NCBI GenBank assembly: GCA_018364635.1
Contig: JAGZLR010000004.1
Location: 1 to 64,000, forward strand
Direction of reading: 5' to 3'
DNA from: Clostridiales bacterium
Lineage (GTDB): Bacteria > Bacillota > Clostridia > Lachnospirales > Anaerotignaceae
Length of the DNA stretch: 64,000 nt
In this document: piece after piece, positions 27,570-36,850 of the stretch
Layout: every line of letters begins with the position of its first letter
How positions within the stretch are numbered: the stretch's first letter is position 1
Notes under the pieces: model-generated
Databases searched by the model: none
Told to the model about the DNA's origin: nothing
What the model saw: only the letters and a program-made list of their open reading frames with translations
Made by a program: the position numbers and the translations under genes

Positions 27570-28547
27570 ATGACAAAACGATTAAGAGTAATTGCTGTTG
27601 TATTATTTGTACTGACTGTATTTGGAGGAACTGCTTCCGCATATGAATCCGGCGCTTGGGTTCATGTAACTGTATCAGATAATGGAGAAGAAACAACATA
27701 TTTTACAGACACCATGACAGTAGAAGATCTTTTAGACAGCGAGAATATTGTATTGGAAGATGGAGATAAAATTGATAAATCTCTTAAATACTATTTAGCA
27801 GAAGGTACTCGGATTGAGATTGAACGGGCTAGCCATATCAATGTATCTATCGATGGCGATATGGAAGAAATGACTACAGATAAAAAGACAGTGGAAGAAT
27901 TTATAGAAGATATTTCTTCAGAACTGCCAGAAGGTTATAAAGTATTGAAACCAGAGGTTTCAGAGAAAATCGTGAATGGCCAGACAATTTATATTGTTTC
28001 ACCACAAAGGGAAGAACGTACTGAGGAAGAAGAAATTCCTTTTGAAACTGAGATTAGAGAAAATGCAGATCTCCCAAAAGGGCAGGAAAAAGTAGTTCAA
28101 GAAGGACAAAATGGTTTAGCTTTAGTAACTTATGAGGATGTCTACATGAATCACGCTCTGCAATTTTCAGAAGAAGTGGATCGTGAAATAAAGGAAGAGC
28201 CTGTGAATAAAATTATTGAAAAAGGTACGAAAACAGGGCATGTGGCTGTAGATGAAAATGGTCCTTATGCACAGGCAATCAATATGACAGTAACAGCTTA
28301 CACACCTTATGATGCTGGATGTACAGGAATTACAGCAAGCGGAACTGTAGCACAAAAAGGTGTAATTGCAGTAGATCCTAGTGTGATACCAATGGGTACA
28401 AGGGTATATATTCCTGGATATGGCGATGCGATTGCAGCAGATAAAGGTGGGGCTATCAAAGGAAATAAGATAGATGTATGTTTTAGTACAAAGGCAGAAG
28501 CTTTTAATTGGGGCGTACAAAAACTTACAGTATATATTTACAAATAA
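27570..28547 (+). CDS. YabE-like G5 and 3D domain cell-wall protein
   Basis: 325 residues. A signal peptide (about 1-24, ending ASA) exports it. Two DUF348 ubiquitin-like segments (about 30-130), a G5 domain (about 150-235) and a C-terminal 3D domain (about 240-325) with VTAYTPYDAGC, DPSVIPMGT and DKGGAIKGNKIDV, which hold the three conserved Asp of a MltA-like transglycosylase. Related proteins (YabE, RpfB-like) cut peptidoglycan in growth or spore resuscitation. The metG-tatD-yabE order is typical. Confidence 0.9.
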   Translation: MTKRLRVIAVVLFVLTVFGGTASAYESGAWVHVTVSDNGEETTYFTDTMTVEDLLDSENIVLEDGDKIDKSLKYYLAEGTRIEIERASHINVSIDGDMEEMTTDKKTVEEFIEDISSELPEGYKVLKPEVSEKIVNGQTIYIVSPQREERTEEEEIPFETEIRENADLPKGQEKVVQEGQNGLALVTYEDVYMNHALQFSEEVDREIKEEPVNKIIEKGTKTGHVAVDENGPYAQAINMTVTAYTPYDAGCTGITASGTVAQKGVIAVDPSVIPMGTRVYIPGYGDAIAADKGGAIKGNKIDVCFSTKAEAFNWGVQKLTVYIYK

Positions 28548-28554
28548 TGTGATG

Positions 28555-28584
28555 AAAGGATATCCTATCAGGATATCCTTTTTT
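28555..28584 (+). terminator. Terminator after G5/3D gene
   Basis: Stem AAAGGATATCC / GGATATCCTTT with TATCA loop and T tail. Confidence 0.9.
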
Positions 28585-28655
28585 GTTCTTTTTATATCCT
28601 TATATGCATATCATCGTAAAAGGAGCTGTATTGCTTCTTGAACGGAGGATGAAGA

Positions 28656-29717
28656 ATGAGGAGACGGAGAAATCAAAAAAGAGCGAGATATCAATTAAAA
28701 AAAATACTAGCTGGTACATTAGTTTTGTTGATTACAGTTTGGCTGTTTCAAAGGGCAGTCATCACTTTTGTACCTGCCCAGGAGCAAAAGTCAGGCTCAA
28801 TTATTCAGGAAGAATTATCCTATGAGCCTGTATTCACAAGTTTAGCAGGTGTGGAAGATATCATTTATCAGCCTGAAACAGATCCTGAAATGGTTGAGGA
28901 GGAACAGAAGAAAGCAGAACCTCCGGCGCCGAAAGGCCAACCAGTGGATATGGCAAAGGTACAGGACAAGTCCTATGTAAAAAATAAATACTATATTATC
29001 GACAGAAGAACAGACTTAACAGAGAATCTTATTGATATACCTGGATATTTATCGAAAGATTTTGCGTTAGATTCGGCAGTAAAAGAACCTCAAGTATTGA
29101 TTTTTCATACTCATTCCTGTGAAGGTTTTGTAGACAGTGATATGTCGAAAGGGATGGAAGAAGGTATCTATGGTGCTGGAGAGAGATTGAAGCAGTTATT
29201 AAAGGAGAAATACGGTATCAATGCCATTCATCATAATGGACAATATGATGTAGTTAACGGAAAAAATTCGATTTTAGGTGCTTATGAAAGAATGGAACCT
29301 GATATTCAGCAAATTTTAAAAGAAAACCCCTCCATTCAGGTAGTGATTGACATGCACAGAGATGGAGTGGCAGAAGATACGAAGTTGGTGACAGAAGTTA
29401 ATGGAAAACCATGTGCTCAGATTATGTTTTTTAATGGGATCTGTCAATTATACCAAGACGGCGTAGTTCAGCCTTTAACGGATCTCCCTAATCCCTATGT
29501 AAAAGATAATTTGGCTTTTAGTTTCCAGATGAAAGCAGCTGCAGATGAACTTTATCCTGGTTTTGCACGAAAAATATATGTCAATGCCTACCGTTACAGT
29601 TTACATATGCGGCCTAGATCAACATTGATCGAGGTTGGTGCTCAGACGAACACAAAGGAAGAAATATGGAATGCAATGGAACCATTAGCTGATATTTTAG
29701 CTACGGTGCTTCAATAA
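28656..29717 (+). CDS. spoIIP: Stage II sporulation protein P
   Basis: 353 residues. An Arg/Lys-rich start and a single TM helix at about 20-38 (membrane anchor), then a SpoIIP amidase domain with HTHSCEGF, VVIDMHRDG, and RPRSTLIEVG near the end. SpoIIP is the peptidoglycan amidase/endopeptidase that works with SpoIID and SpoIIM in engulfment of the forespore; it marks the organism as coming from a spore-forming lineage. The usual partner gpr is not seen next to it. AACGGAGG precedes the ATG. Confidence 0.92.
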   Translation: MRRRRNQKRARYQLKKILAGTLVLLITVWLFQRAVITFVPAQEQKSGSIIQEELSYEPVFTSLAGVEDIIYQPETDPEMVEEEQKKAEPPAPKGQPVDMAKVQDKSYVKNKYYIIDRRTDLTENLIDIPGYLSKDFALDSAVKEPQVLIFHTHSCEGFVDSDMSKGMEEGIYGAGERLKQLLKEKYGINAIHHNGQYDVVNGKNSILGAYERMEPDIQQILKENPSIQVVIDMHRDGVAEDTKLVTEVNGKPCAQIMFFNGICQLYQDGVVQPLTDLPNPYVKDNLAFSFQMKAAADELYPGFARKIYVNAYRYSLHMRPRSTLIEVGAQTNTKEEIWNAMEPLADILATVLQ

Positions 29718-29954
29718 TAAACACAGTAAATCTTTGGTGAAGAGGATGACAATACCAACGGCAGTGAGAAGGAAGACGGTAGCAACAAATATAAGCAGGA
29801 GAAAATCAAATGTCATTGGTCCTTGAAATGAAATACTTAGAAGATAGAAGTACAAAGGCACGAACAGTAGAAGAAATTTGCCCAAGCAGACAATCATCAG
29901 CAGTTTAAACAAAACAGTCAAGATTATTTTGATAAATTCAAATGTCTGATTCAT
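29697..29954 (-). CDS. Small hydrophobic membrane protein, unknown function
   Basis: About 85 residues, two to three membrane-spanning stretches (about 8-40 and 48-75) with few charges and a KDLLCLLLKHR end. Start could be the ATG at 29966 or that at 29954; AAAGGATGG lies before both. It overlaps the end of spoIIP by 21 bases in the opposite direction. A TATACT -10-like site is seen upstream on the minus strand. No family recognised. The coding nature is moderate: base composition is biased enough to be chance. Confidence 0.45.
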   Translation of the reverse strand: MNQTFEFIKIILTVLFKLLMIVCLGKFLLLFVPLYFYLLSISFQGPMTFDFLLLIFVATVFLLTAVGIVILFTKDLLCLLLKHRS

Positions 29955-29966
29955 AAGAGGACCCAT

Positions 29967-30300
29967 CCTTTCTTCTTTGATAGTTTCAGTATAACAGGAA
30001 AGCTAGAATTTGAATACCCAAAACGTTGATTTTTAAAGATGGAATTAAAATAAAAAAGGAGTTTAAGGCAGTGCAAAGAAATATATGCACTGCCTTTTTT
30101 GTTGTCCCAATATAAGTAAAAATTGACTTTGAAGCTTTATTTTTTGAATAAACTATAAGAAAAAATATTTCGTTTCATAAAAATAATCCTTAACCGAGAC
30201 AAAACCATGATTCATAACTCTGTAGAGAAACAAGTAACAATATAAATAAAATCCTATATTTGTATGTAATAATTAAGAAGCTGATGAAAATAATAGTATT
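29967..30300. other. Intergenic region between small membrane gene and CmpB-like gene
   Basis: It holds a + strand terminator at 30065-30100 and otherwise AT-rich sequence without a clear gene; nothing else is recognised. Confidence 0.6.
30065..30100 (+). terminator. Terminator, + strand
   Basis: Stem AAGGCAGTGCA / TGCACTGCCTT followed by TTTT. On the + strand it can only serve spoIIP, 350 bases upstream, so the spoIIP transcript would be antisense to the small membrane gene. Confidence 0.85.
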
Positions 30301-30690
30301 ATGATGAGATTTTTTATTTATGGTTTTACAGGTCTAATGATAGAAATTTTGTGGACTGGGGCCCACTCTTTCGTATTGGAGAAGGACTGTCGTTTACTGG
30401 GCAGAACTTCTTTATGGATGTTTCCGGTCTATGGCATGGTTGTCTGCTTTGAACCGTTATGTGATCTCTTGTTTGGTCTACCGATAGTTGTGAGAGGAGG
30501 CATTTATACCGTTTGTTATTTTACAGTAGAGTATCTATCGGGATGGTGGTTTAAAAAAATTTTAGGCAGATGTCCGTGGGATTACAGCGACAGCCCGTGG
30601 AATATTCATGGGTTAATTCGTCTAGATTATGCACCATTATGGTTTGCGGCAGGATTATTTTTTGAAACGTTATCCTTTTTTCTTAGATAA
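30301..30690 (+). CDS. CmpB-like putative membrane protein (ABC-transporter type IV)
   Basis: 129 residues, three to four TM helices, with EILWTG, SLWMFPVYGM and the conserved CPWDYS segment typical of PF06541 (putative ABC-transporter type IV). Function unknown. Ribosome binding site upstream is poor (ATG at 30301 or 30304), so the start is not certain. Confidence 0.7.
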   Translation: MMRFFIYGFTGLMIEILWTGAHSFVLEKDCRLLGRTSLWMFPVYGMVVCFEPLCDLLFGLPIVVRGGIYTVCYFTVEYLSGWWFKKILGRCPWDYSDSPWNIHGLIRLDYAPLWFAAGLFFETLSFFLR

Positions 30691-30766
30691 TGATCGATGT
30701 AGACTTTTATAATTTTTTATCGTATTATATAATATTCATTACAAGAGAGAAAAGGAGTGAAAATAC

Positions 30767-32644
30767 ATGCCAACCAGAAATAACGGAAAAAACAATAATG
30801 ACAATAACCGTGGAAATGACACGCGGACATTAATATGGTTTATTGTGTTGGCTATTGTTTTTACATCAGTGATTAATATTTTTATGGCATCGGCGACGAC
30901 TAGGGCTGTATCGCATATTAAATACAGTGAATTTATGCAGATGCTGGATGAGGGAAGAGTTTCAGAAGTTGAGCTTACCAAGGATCGCTTAATCATCACA
31001 GAAAAGGAAAGCCCACAGGAAGATACAGAAGTTGATTTTTATAATAAAGAGAATAAGTATTATACAGGATATATTAATGATCCGCAGTTATATGAAAAGC
31101 TAGACAAAGCCTGCGTGACATATGACAGTACCCTAGTGGACAAAAATCCAATTTTAGAATTTGTCACTTCATGGGTGCTTCCCATCATTTTAATGATGGC
31201 AATTGCCAATATATTTATGCAGATGTTTATGAAAAAGATGGGTGGCTCTGGCGGTCCGATGTCATTTGGCAGAAATACTGCTAAAATTTATGCACAGAAA
31301 GAAACCGGTGTTACCTTTGCGGATGTAGCAGGGCAGGAAGAGGCAAAAGAATCTTTAAACGAAATTGTAGATTTTCTTCATCGCCCTGAAAAGTATACAG
31401 AAATAGGTGCAAAGCTGCCGAAAGGCGCTTTGCTTGTAGGTCCTCCTGGTACAGGAAAAACACTGCTTGCAAAAGCAGTGGCAGGTGAGGCGAAAGTGCC
31501 GTTTTATTCTTTATCAGGTTCTGACTTTGTAGAAATGTTTGTAGGTGTAGGCGCATCAAGAGTAAGAGACCTTTTCAAGCAAGCAATAGAGAATGCGCCG
31601 TGTATCGTGTTCATTGATGAGATTGATGCGATTGGAAAAAGCAGGGATAATCAGATTGGTGGCAATGATGAACGGGAACAGACGCTAAATCAGCTACTTA
31701 GTGAGATGGATGGGTTTGATGCTTCCAAAGGCGTTGTCATACTAGGTGCTACAAACCGTCCAGAAGTTTTGGATAAAGCGCTTTTGCGTCCGGGACGTTT
31801 TGATCGCCGTGTGATTGTAGATAAGCCTGATTTGAAGGGTAGAGAAGATATCTTACAAGTTCATGTGAAACATGTAAAGCTGGATGAAGATGTTGATTTA
31901 CACGGGATTGCTTTAGCTACTTCGGGAGGAGCTGGCGCTGATCTTGCTAATATTGTTAATGAAGCTGCCTTGCGTGCTGTCAGGTTAGGGAGAAGTAAAG
32001 TGAACCAAAGTGATTTTATGGAAGCAGTTGAGGTTATCATTGCGGGAAAAGAAAAGAAAGACCGAATTTTAACAGAAAAAGAGAAGCGTATTGTAGCATT
32101 TCATGAGGTTGGCCATGCATTGGCAACAGCGCTGCAAAAAGATGCGCAACCGGTGCAGAAAATTACGATAGTACCTCGAACAATGGGCTCTTTAGGGTAT
32201 ACGATGCAAATGCCCGAAGAAGAAAAATATTTGATGAGTAAGGAAGAAATTTTGGCTCAGATCGTAACATTAACCGGCGGGAGGGCTGCGGAAGAAGTAG
32301 TGTTTTCTACTGCTACAACAGGTGCGGCAAATGATATAGAGCGAGCAACGGAACTTGCCCGCGGCATGATTACACATTATGGAATGTCTGAGAAATTTGG
32401 TATGGTTAGTTTAGAGAGTATACAAAATAAATATCTGGATGGCAGAAGTGTAAAGAATTGTTCAGAAATGACAGAAACAGAAGTTGATAAGGAAGTACAG
32501 GAAATTGTCAAAAAATGCTATGAAAAAGCTGTTTCTTTATTAAAGGAAAATGAGGAAGCATTGAACCGTATTGCAGAATATTTAATTGAGAAAGAAACAA
32601 TTACTGGAGAAGAATTTATGAAAATTCTGAAAACTAGTATATAA
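30767..32644 (+). CDS. ftsH: ATP-dependent zinc metalloprotease FtsH
   Basis: 625 residues. TM helices at about 22-42 and 126-148 bracket a small extracellular domain. AAA domain with Walker A GPPGTGKT (about 225-232), Walker B FIDEID and SRH region; protease domain with HEVGH (446-450). FtsH is a hexameric membrane protease that degrades misfolded and regulatory proteins. AAAAGGAG precedes the ATG, and TATAAT at 30728-30733 is a probable -10. Confidence 0.96.
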   Translation: MPTRNNGKNNNDNNRGNDTRTLIWFIVLAIVFTSVINIFMASATTRAVSHIKYSEFMQMLDEGRVSEVELTKDRLIITEKESPQEDTEVDFYNKENKYYTGYINDPQLYEKLDKACVTYDSTLVDKNPILEFVTSWVLPIILMMAIANIFMQMFMKKMGGSGGPMSFGRNTAKIYAQKETGVTFADVAGQEEAKESLNEIVDFLHRPEKYTEIGAKLPKGALLVGPPGTGKTLLAKAVAGEAKVPFYSLSGSDFVEMFVGVGASRVRDLFKQAIENAPCIVFIDEIDAIGKSRDNQIGGNDEREQTLNQLLSEMDGFDASKGVVILGATNRPEVLDKALLRPGRFDRRVIVDKPDLKGREDILQVHVKHVKLDEDVDLHGIALATSGGAGADLANIVNEAALRAVRLGRSKVNQSDFMEAVEVIIAGKEKKDRILTEKEKRIVAFHEVGHALATALQKDAQPVQKITIVPRTMGSLGYTMQMPEEEKYLMSKEEILAQIVTLTGGRAAEEVVFSTATTGAANDIERATELARGMITHYGMSEKFGMVSLESIQNKYLDGRSVKNCSEMTETEVDKEVQEIVKKCYEKAVSLLKENEEALNRIAEYLIEKETITGEEFMKILKTSI

Positions 32645-32681
32645 ACAATAAAAAAGGCACATTTGTGCCTTTTTTATTGTT
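32644..32681. terminator. Bidirectional terminator between ftsH and asparaginase
   Basis: 18-bp perfect stem AACAATAAAAAAGGCACA with its inverse and TT loop; the asparaginase stop codon (32674-32676) lies within it. Confidence 0.95.
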
Positions 32682-33678
32682 TATATACTGTGTCAAAATT
32701 GATGCTTGTGTAAAATAAACGCTTAATTTCTTCATAGGAAAGATTTTCATGACTCATAATCCACATCATTTTTGTATATACGGCTTCCAATGTCATGTCG
32801 TGAGCTTCCAAAAAACGAAGATGATGCTGATAACGACGTCCAACTTCATACACATCAGAGTGACTACCTTCATAAGTCACCTGAGTGGTAAGAACTAGTA
32901 TTTTTTCTTCTTGAGTATACTGTTGTTTCAAGGAGCGAAGAGTGTCAGCGATAGATAGAGGAATGCCACCCACACCAAAACTTTCAATAATAATGCAGTC
33001 ATAGATGCGAAAGATGCTATCTAATAACTGAGGAGATATGCCTGGTGTCAATTTAAGCAAAAAAACTTTTGGATTTAAACAAGGGTGAAATTTTAAATGT
33101 TCAAGAGGTTTCTCGGGCGGAAGGTAGCGAATAATCCTATTTTCCTGTATTTGTGCTAAAAATGGAAAGTTAATACTTTTAAATGCATCAAAACTGTATG
33201 TTTTTACTTTTTTTGCTCTCGTTCCTGCAATGACTTGTCCGTTAAAAATAAGAACGACATCATGAGAATCAGGATCGGTGGCGTAGAGAATACTGTCTCT
33301 TAAATTTTTTTTGGCATCAGTGATCTCGAAGGAAATAGGTTTCTGAGCTCCTGTAAGCACAATGGGTTTTGGTGAATGTTGAATCATATAGGATAAGGCA
33401 GCAGAGGTGTATGCCATAGTATCTGTGCCATGGCAAATAATAAAGCCATCATACAAATTATAGTTTGTCTCAATGGCAGCTGCAATTTTTTCCCATAGAT
33501 CAGGGGTCATATTCGTACTGTCAATATGGCACAAAGGCAGGACAAAAGGTTCACATAAAGTACGTATTTCAGGAAATTTGTCTATCAGGTCATGACCATG
33601 AAGGCTTGGAGCAAGACCTAAATCAGTTTTATCGGAGGCAATGGTGCCGCCGGTTGTTAAAAATAATATTTTTTTCAT
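32674..33678 (-). CDS. L-asparaginase type I
   Basis: 334 residues. TTGGTIAS near residue 8 and HGTDTMAYTS near 88 contain the two catalytic Thr. No signal peptide, so cytoplasmic (type I). Converts asparagine to aspartate and ammonia. AGAGGG precedes the start. Its neighbour is an M29 aminopeptidase; both may work in amino acid use. Confidence 0.93.
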   Translation of the reverse strand: MKKILFLTTGGTIASDKTDLGLAPSLHGHDLIDKFPEIRTLCEPFVLPLCHIDSTNMTPDLWEKIAAAIETNYNLYDGFIICHGTDTMAYTSAALSYMIQHSPKPIVLTGAQKPISFEITDAKKNLRDSILYATDPDSHDVVLIFNGQVIAGTRAKKVKTYSFDAFKSINFPFLAQIQENRIIRYLPPEKPLEHLKFHPCLNPKVFLLKLTPGISPQLLDSIFRIYDCIIIESFGVGGIPLSIADTLRSLKQQYTQEEKILVLTTQVTYEGSHSDVYEVGRRYQHHLRFLEAHDMTLEAVYTKMMWIMSHENLSYEEIKRLFYTSINFDTVYKQ

Positions 33679-33697
33679 CTGTATCCCTCTCTATATG

Positions 33698-33732
33698 TAA
33701 AAAGCCCTTCGAAAAAATCCGAAGGGTTTTTT
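33698..33732 (-). terminator. Terminator after aminopeptidase (minus strand)
   Basis: Stem ACCCTTCG / CGAAGGGC with A-tract and T-tract flanks between the aminopeptidase stop and the asparaginase start. Confidence 0.85.
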
Positions 33733-33733
33733 A

Positions 33734-34852
33734 TCAGCCAATAAGATTTTCAGGATTTAATCCTTCCAATTCTGGTATGATGAATCTACCATCCTTACGA
33801 ATTAATACGCCGTCAAAATAAATTTCTCCTCCGCCATAGGAAGGGGTTTGAATGCAGACTAAATCCCAGTGAATCGCTGATTTATTCCCATTTGGCGCAT
33901 CTTCATAGCAATTGCCTGGAGTAAAATGGAAGCTTCCACTGATTTTTTCATCAAAAAGAATATTATTCATAGGTTCAGTGATATAAGGATTTACACCTAA
34001 AGCAAATTCTCCAACATATCGTGCACCTTTGTCTGTATCAAAAATTTTTGTGATTCGTTCTTTGTCGTTGGCATCACAGTCTATAATTTTGCCATCTTTA
34101 AATTTTAGTACCACATTTTCGAAAGTAAAACTATTATATTCTGATGGAGTGTTATATGAAATGGTACCATTGACAGATGTCTTTACAGGCGCAGTGTAAA
34201 CTTCTCCGTCTGGAATGTTGCAAGCACCATCGCACTTGATTGCTGGAATTCCTTTGATTGAAAAGGTTAAATCTGTACCATTTCCCTTGATGTGCACTTG
34301 ATCGGTCCGGTTCATCAATGCTACAAGAGCATCCATTGCCTTTGACATTTTTGCGTAGTCCAGGTTGCATACATGAAAGTAAAAATCTTCAAAGGCTTCT
34401 AAACTTTTATGGGCAGATTGTGCCATAGATGGGCATGGGTATCTTAACACAACCCATTTTGTCTTTGGCACGCGGATGCCATGATGCACTGGTGCGGTAT
34501 AGATTTTGTGATACAAATCAATTTTTTCTGGTAGAACATCAGAAAGCTCGGATAAGTTATCCTCTCCTCTGACGCCGATAAAGGCATCCATCTGAGACAT
34601 CTTTTTGGAATCGATTTCAGCCAAAAGACGGTACTGTTCTTCTGTAGCACCCATCAATAATTCTCTTTCCACGGGATTTGTACGGATTTCAACAAAAGGT
34701 AGGCCGCCAACAGCATAAACTTCTTTGACTAGCTGTTTTACTAGAGGGATCGGCTCCGTACCGTTACAGTTTATTAGAATTTTTTCGCCTTTTTTTAAAC
34801 GGCAAGAGTAATTTATTAAGTTATGCGCTAATTTCTTTAGTCTTTCATCCAT
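33734..34852 (-). CDS. M29 family aminopeptidase (AmpS/PepS type)
   Basis: 372 residues. The opening (RLKKLAHNLINYSCRLKKGEKILI) without a signal peptide and the C-terminal metal-binding segments GEFALGVN, HFTPGNCYED and SAIHWDLV match leucine-type aminopeptidases of family M29 with two Co/Zn ions. It removes N-terminal amino acids from peptides. AAAGGAG precedes the ATG at 34852. Confidence 0.92.
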   Translation of the reverse strand: MDERLKKLAHNLINYSCRLKKGEKILINCNGTEPIPLVKQLVKEVYAVGGLPFVEIRTNPVERELLMGATEEQYRLLAEIDSKKMSQMDAFIGVRGEDNLSELSDVLPEKIDLYHKIYTAPVHHGIRVPKTKWVVLRYPCPSMAQSAHKSLEAFEDFYFHVCNLDYAKMSKAMDALVALMNRTDQVHIKGNGTDLTFSIKGIPAIKCDGACNIPDGEVYTAPVKTSVNGTISYNTPSEYNSFTFENVVLKFKDGKIIDCDANDKERITKIFDTDKGARYVGEFALGVNPYITEPMNNILFDEKISGSFHFTPGNCYEDAPNGNKSAIHWDLVCIQTPSYGGGEIYFDGVLIRKDGRFIIPELEGLNPENLIG

Positions 34853-34928
34853 GAAAACACTCCTTTTTCCTTAAACTCCTTTTGTTTATTTTACATCAAA
34901 CAAGAACATTTTTATAGTGGTTTTTTTC

Positions 34929-35351
34929 TTAAATTTTATTCATTAAGGTGAGTAGTAGCAATACTTCTGCTGCTTGAAACTCTGTATGACCAGTATTGGA
35001 GGCACTGGAGAGAGTAAGAAGAGAAGCGTCATTTTCTGAAGACTGTATGGAGTTTGCAGGATGAAATTCTTCACGGATTTTTTGAGCAGTTCGAAGGAGA
35101 TTTAAAGTCCGAATCAATGCATCAATGTCTTGATGGGGGTGGTACTGTTTTAAAGCGTTTAAAAGTACAACCTCCCTGGAAGGATTATTTTCAACGGATT
35201 CTTTTTGAATGTTTACAGCATGATGAAGTTTGTCAATATAGTTTTTCTGAATTTTTTCTCGTAGCATGTTTCTCAGATCAGAGATATCTGTTTCAAGAAG
35301 TTTTCTGTTTTCTATGAGTCTGGCGATTTGCAGCAGTTCATTCTCTGCCAT
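34929..35351 (-). CDS. Hypothetical protein, helical, paired with subtilase
   Basis: About 140 residues. ATG at 35351 is chosen: it follows GGGAGG by 8 bases and is 3 bases after the subtilase stop at 35354; longer readings would start inside the subtilase. The N-terminal 60 residues have heptad-like hydrophobics (ENELLQIARLIENRKL). No TM or signal. No family recognised. Position suggests translation after the protease gene and possibly a functional link. Confidence 0.7.
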   Translation of the reverse strand: MAENELLQIARLIENRKLLETDISDLRNMLREKIQKNYIDKLHHAVNIQKESVENNPSREVVLLNALKQYHPHQDIDALIRTLNLLRTAQKIREEFHPANSIQSSENDASLLTLSSASNTGHTEFQAAEVLLLLTLMNKI

Positions 35352-35353
35352 AA

Positions 35354-36253
35354 TTAGAACCTCCCGGACAATAATTTTTCTAAATTTAGCATGCCATTTC
35401 TTCCATTGGAGGAGCTCCTTTTTAACCAAAACCGAATTTGATCTGGTGTCAGGTGTGAATATTTCTGACATAGAAGGGCGATTGCCCCTGTAATAACAGG
35501 TGTCGCCATAGATGTACCACTCATGCAGACATACTCTGTTCCTGTCTTTTTTCGATATCGATCCTGTGCTAAGGAAGATTCTGGAGCTAAACAGGAGAAT
35601 ATATCCGTCCCAGGTGCATAAATATCCGGCGGTCCGGGGTAACGTTTTGGCGAAAAAAATAACCGTGGTTGCTCTGTACGGTAGATATCATCAGAAGAAC
35701 CTGCAATAATTAGTTTTTGAGGTTCTTTTGGAATGACAGCCAAAGAGACACTGGAAGAGCCAATATTCTGTGCGGCGGCTACAATAGCGACGCCTGCATC
35801 CCATAATGCAGATAAAGCATGGGATAAGGCTGGATTGTTTTTTTTCTCGTTTATACCAATGGAGAAATTTGCTGCTCTTATATTATATTTGTCGCGGTTG
35901 TCCATTATCCATTGAATTGCTGCTAAAGCTTGAGGAGAATTGCCTTTTCCATTTTCATCAAGTATTTTCAAAGCAACGATATTGCAATCAGGGGCAATAC
36001 CAGTAAAAAGTCCATGGGAAGAAAAACCGTTGCCCGCAACGATTCCAGACACATGGGTACCATGTCCGTTATCATCATAAGGTTGTGTGCGATAATTGAT
36101 AAAGTCTTGAAAAGCAAGGATTCTATTTGTTGATACAGTAAAATCTTTTACAGGAGAAATACCGGTATCCAGGACGGCGACAGTAACACCTTTCCCAGTA
36201 ATACCAAGCCTTTGAGCCGCTTCAGCATGTACGGCTAATCTTGTTCGATTCAT
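35354..36253 (-). CDS. S8 family (subtilisin) serine protease, intracellular type
   Basis: 299 residues. Catalytic triad regions VAVLDTG (Asp), GHGTHVSGI (His) and GTSMATP (Ser) are complete, with an AAQN oxyanion Asn. There is no signal peptide and only a short N-terminus, so it is likely cytoplasmic, as in intracellular subtilases such as IspA. Sporulation or spore germination roles are possible but unproven. AAAGGGGG precedes the ATG. Confidence 0.92.
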   Translation of the reverse strand: MNRTRLAVHAEAAQRLGITGKGVTVAVLDTGISPVKDFTVSTNRILAFQDFINYRTQPYDDNGHGTHVSGIVAGNGFSSHGLFTGIAPDCNIVALKILDENGKGNSPQALAAIQWIMDNRDKYNIRAANFSIGINEKKNNPALSHALSALWDAGVAIVAAAQNIGSSSVSLAVIPKEPQKLIIAGSSDDIYRTEQPRLFFSPKRYPGPPDIYAPGTDIFSCLAPESSLAQDRYRKKTGTEYVCMSGTSMATPVITGAIALLCQKYSHLTPDQIRFWLKRSSSNGRNGMLNLEKLLSGRF

Positions 36254-36369
36254 GGCGATTCCCCCTTTATTTTATAATTCAGTGTATGCGGGAAACAAAG
36301 AAGGGTTATTGATTTGGTCTTTTTTTTGTAAGTTAATCATAGGATTAGTATGAAAAGGGGGGAATGCAT

Positions 36370-36780
36370 ATGGATGAAATGCTCTCAAAGCTTGTCGGAG
36401 CGTTAGGACAAAATTCAGCAGATTTTCAATCCATGGAAAAGGCTGTCCGTATGATCAAAAATATGCAAAAGATCAATCAATTGGAAAGTAAAGAAGAAGG
36501 GGAAGAACATATAGACTTGGCTCAAAGGCGTATGAAGATTTTGTCAGCTGCGATGCCATATTTGAGTCCTTCCGGCGCCAATGCGCTGTCTACAGCTATG
36601 AGAATTATGGAGATTAGAAGAATCAGTACGGAAAAGTTGCCTTCTGTGAAGATGCAGGAAGGACTTAGCGACGAAGCTAGAAGACGAGAATTGCTTCGGG
36701 CTGTCATACCATATTTAAGCTCTGAGGAAAAGAAGCAGATTTTATCAGCTATGCGGCTGATGGAAATTGCAGGGGGATAA
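36370..36780 (+). CDS. Small hypothetical protein with two related repeats
   Basis: 136 residues. Two segments of about 30 residues are similar: one starts with RRMKILSAAMPYLSPSG and the second with RRRELLRAVIPYLSSEE; both end in an M-R-hydrophobic-MEI pattern. Start at 36370 has AGGGGGG at spacing 7; ATG 36364 is an alternative. No family recognised. It is divergent from the subtilase. Charged, helical, no membrane segment. Confidence 0.75.
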   Translation: MDEMLSKLVGALGQNSADFQSMEKAVRMIKNMQKINQLESKEEGEEHIDLAQRRMKILSAAMPYLSPSGANALSTAMRIMEIRRISTEKLPSVKMQEGLSDEARRRELLRAVIPYLSSEEKKQILSAMRLMEIAGG

Positions 36781-36790
36781 GAAACAAAGA

Positions 36791-36832
36791 AAAAATAGAT
36801 GCAGCTATTTTGTTTGCCGCATCTATTTTTTT
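36791..36832 (+). terminator. Terminator after repeat protein gene
   Basis: Stem AAAAATAGATGC / GCATCTATTTTT with T-rich tail. Confidence 0.88.
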
Positions 36833-36850
36833 AGCATATAGATGGAATGT

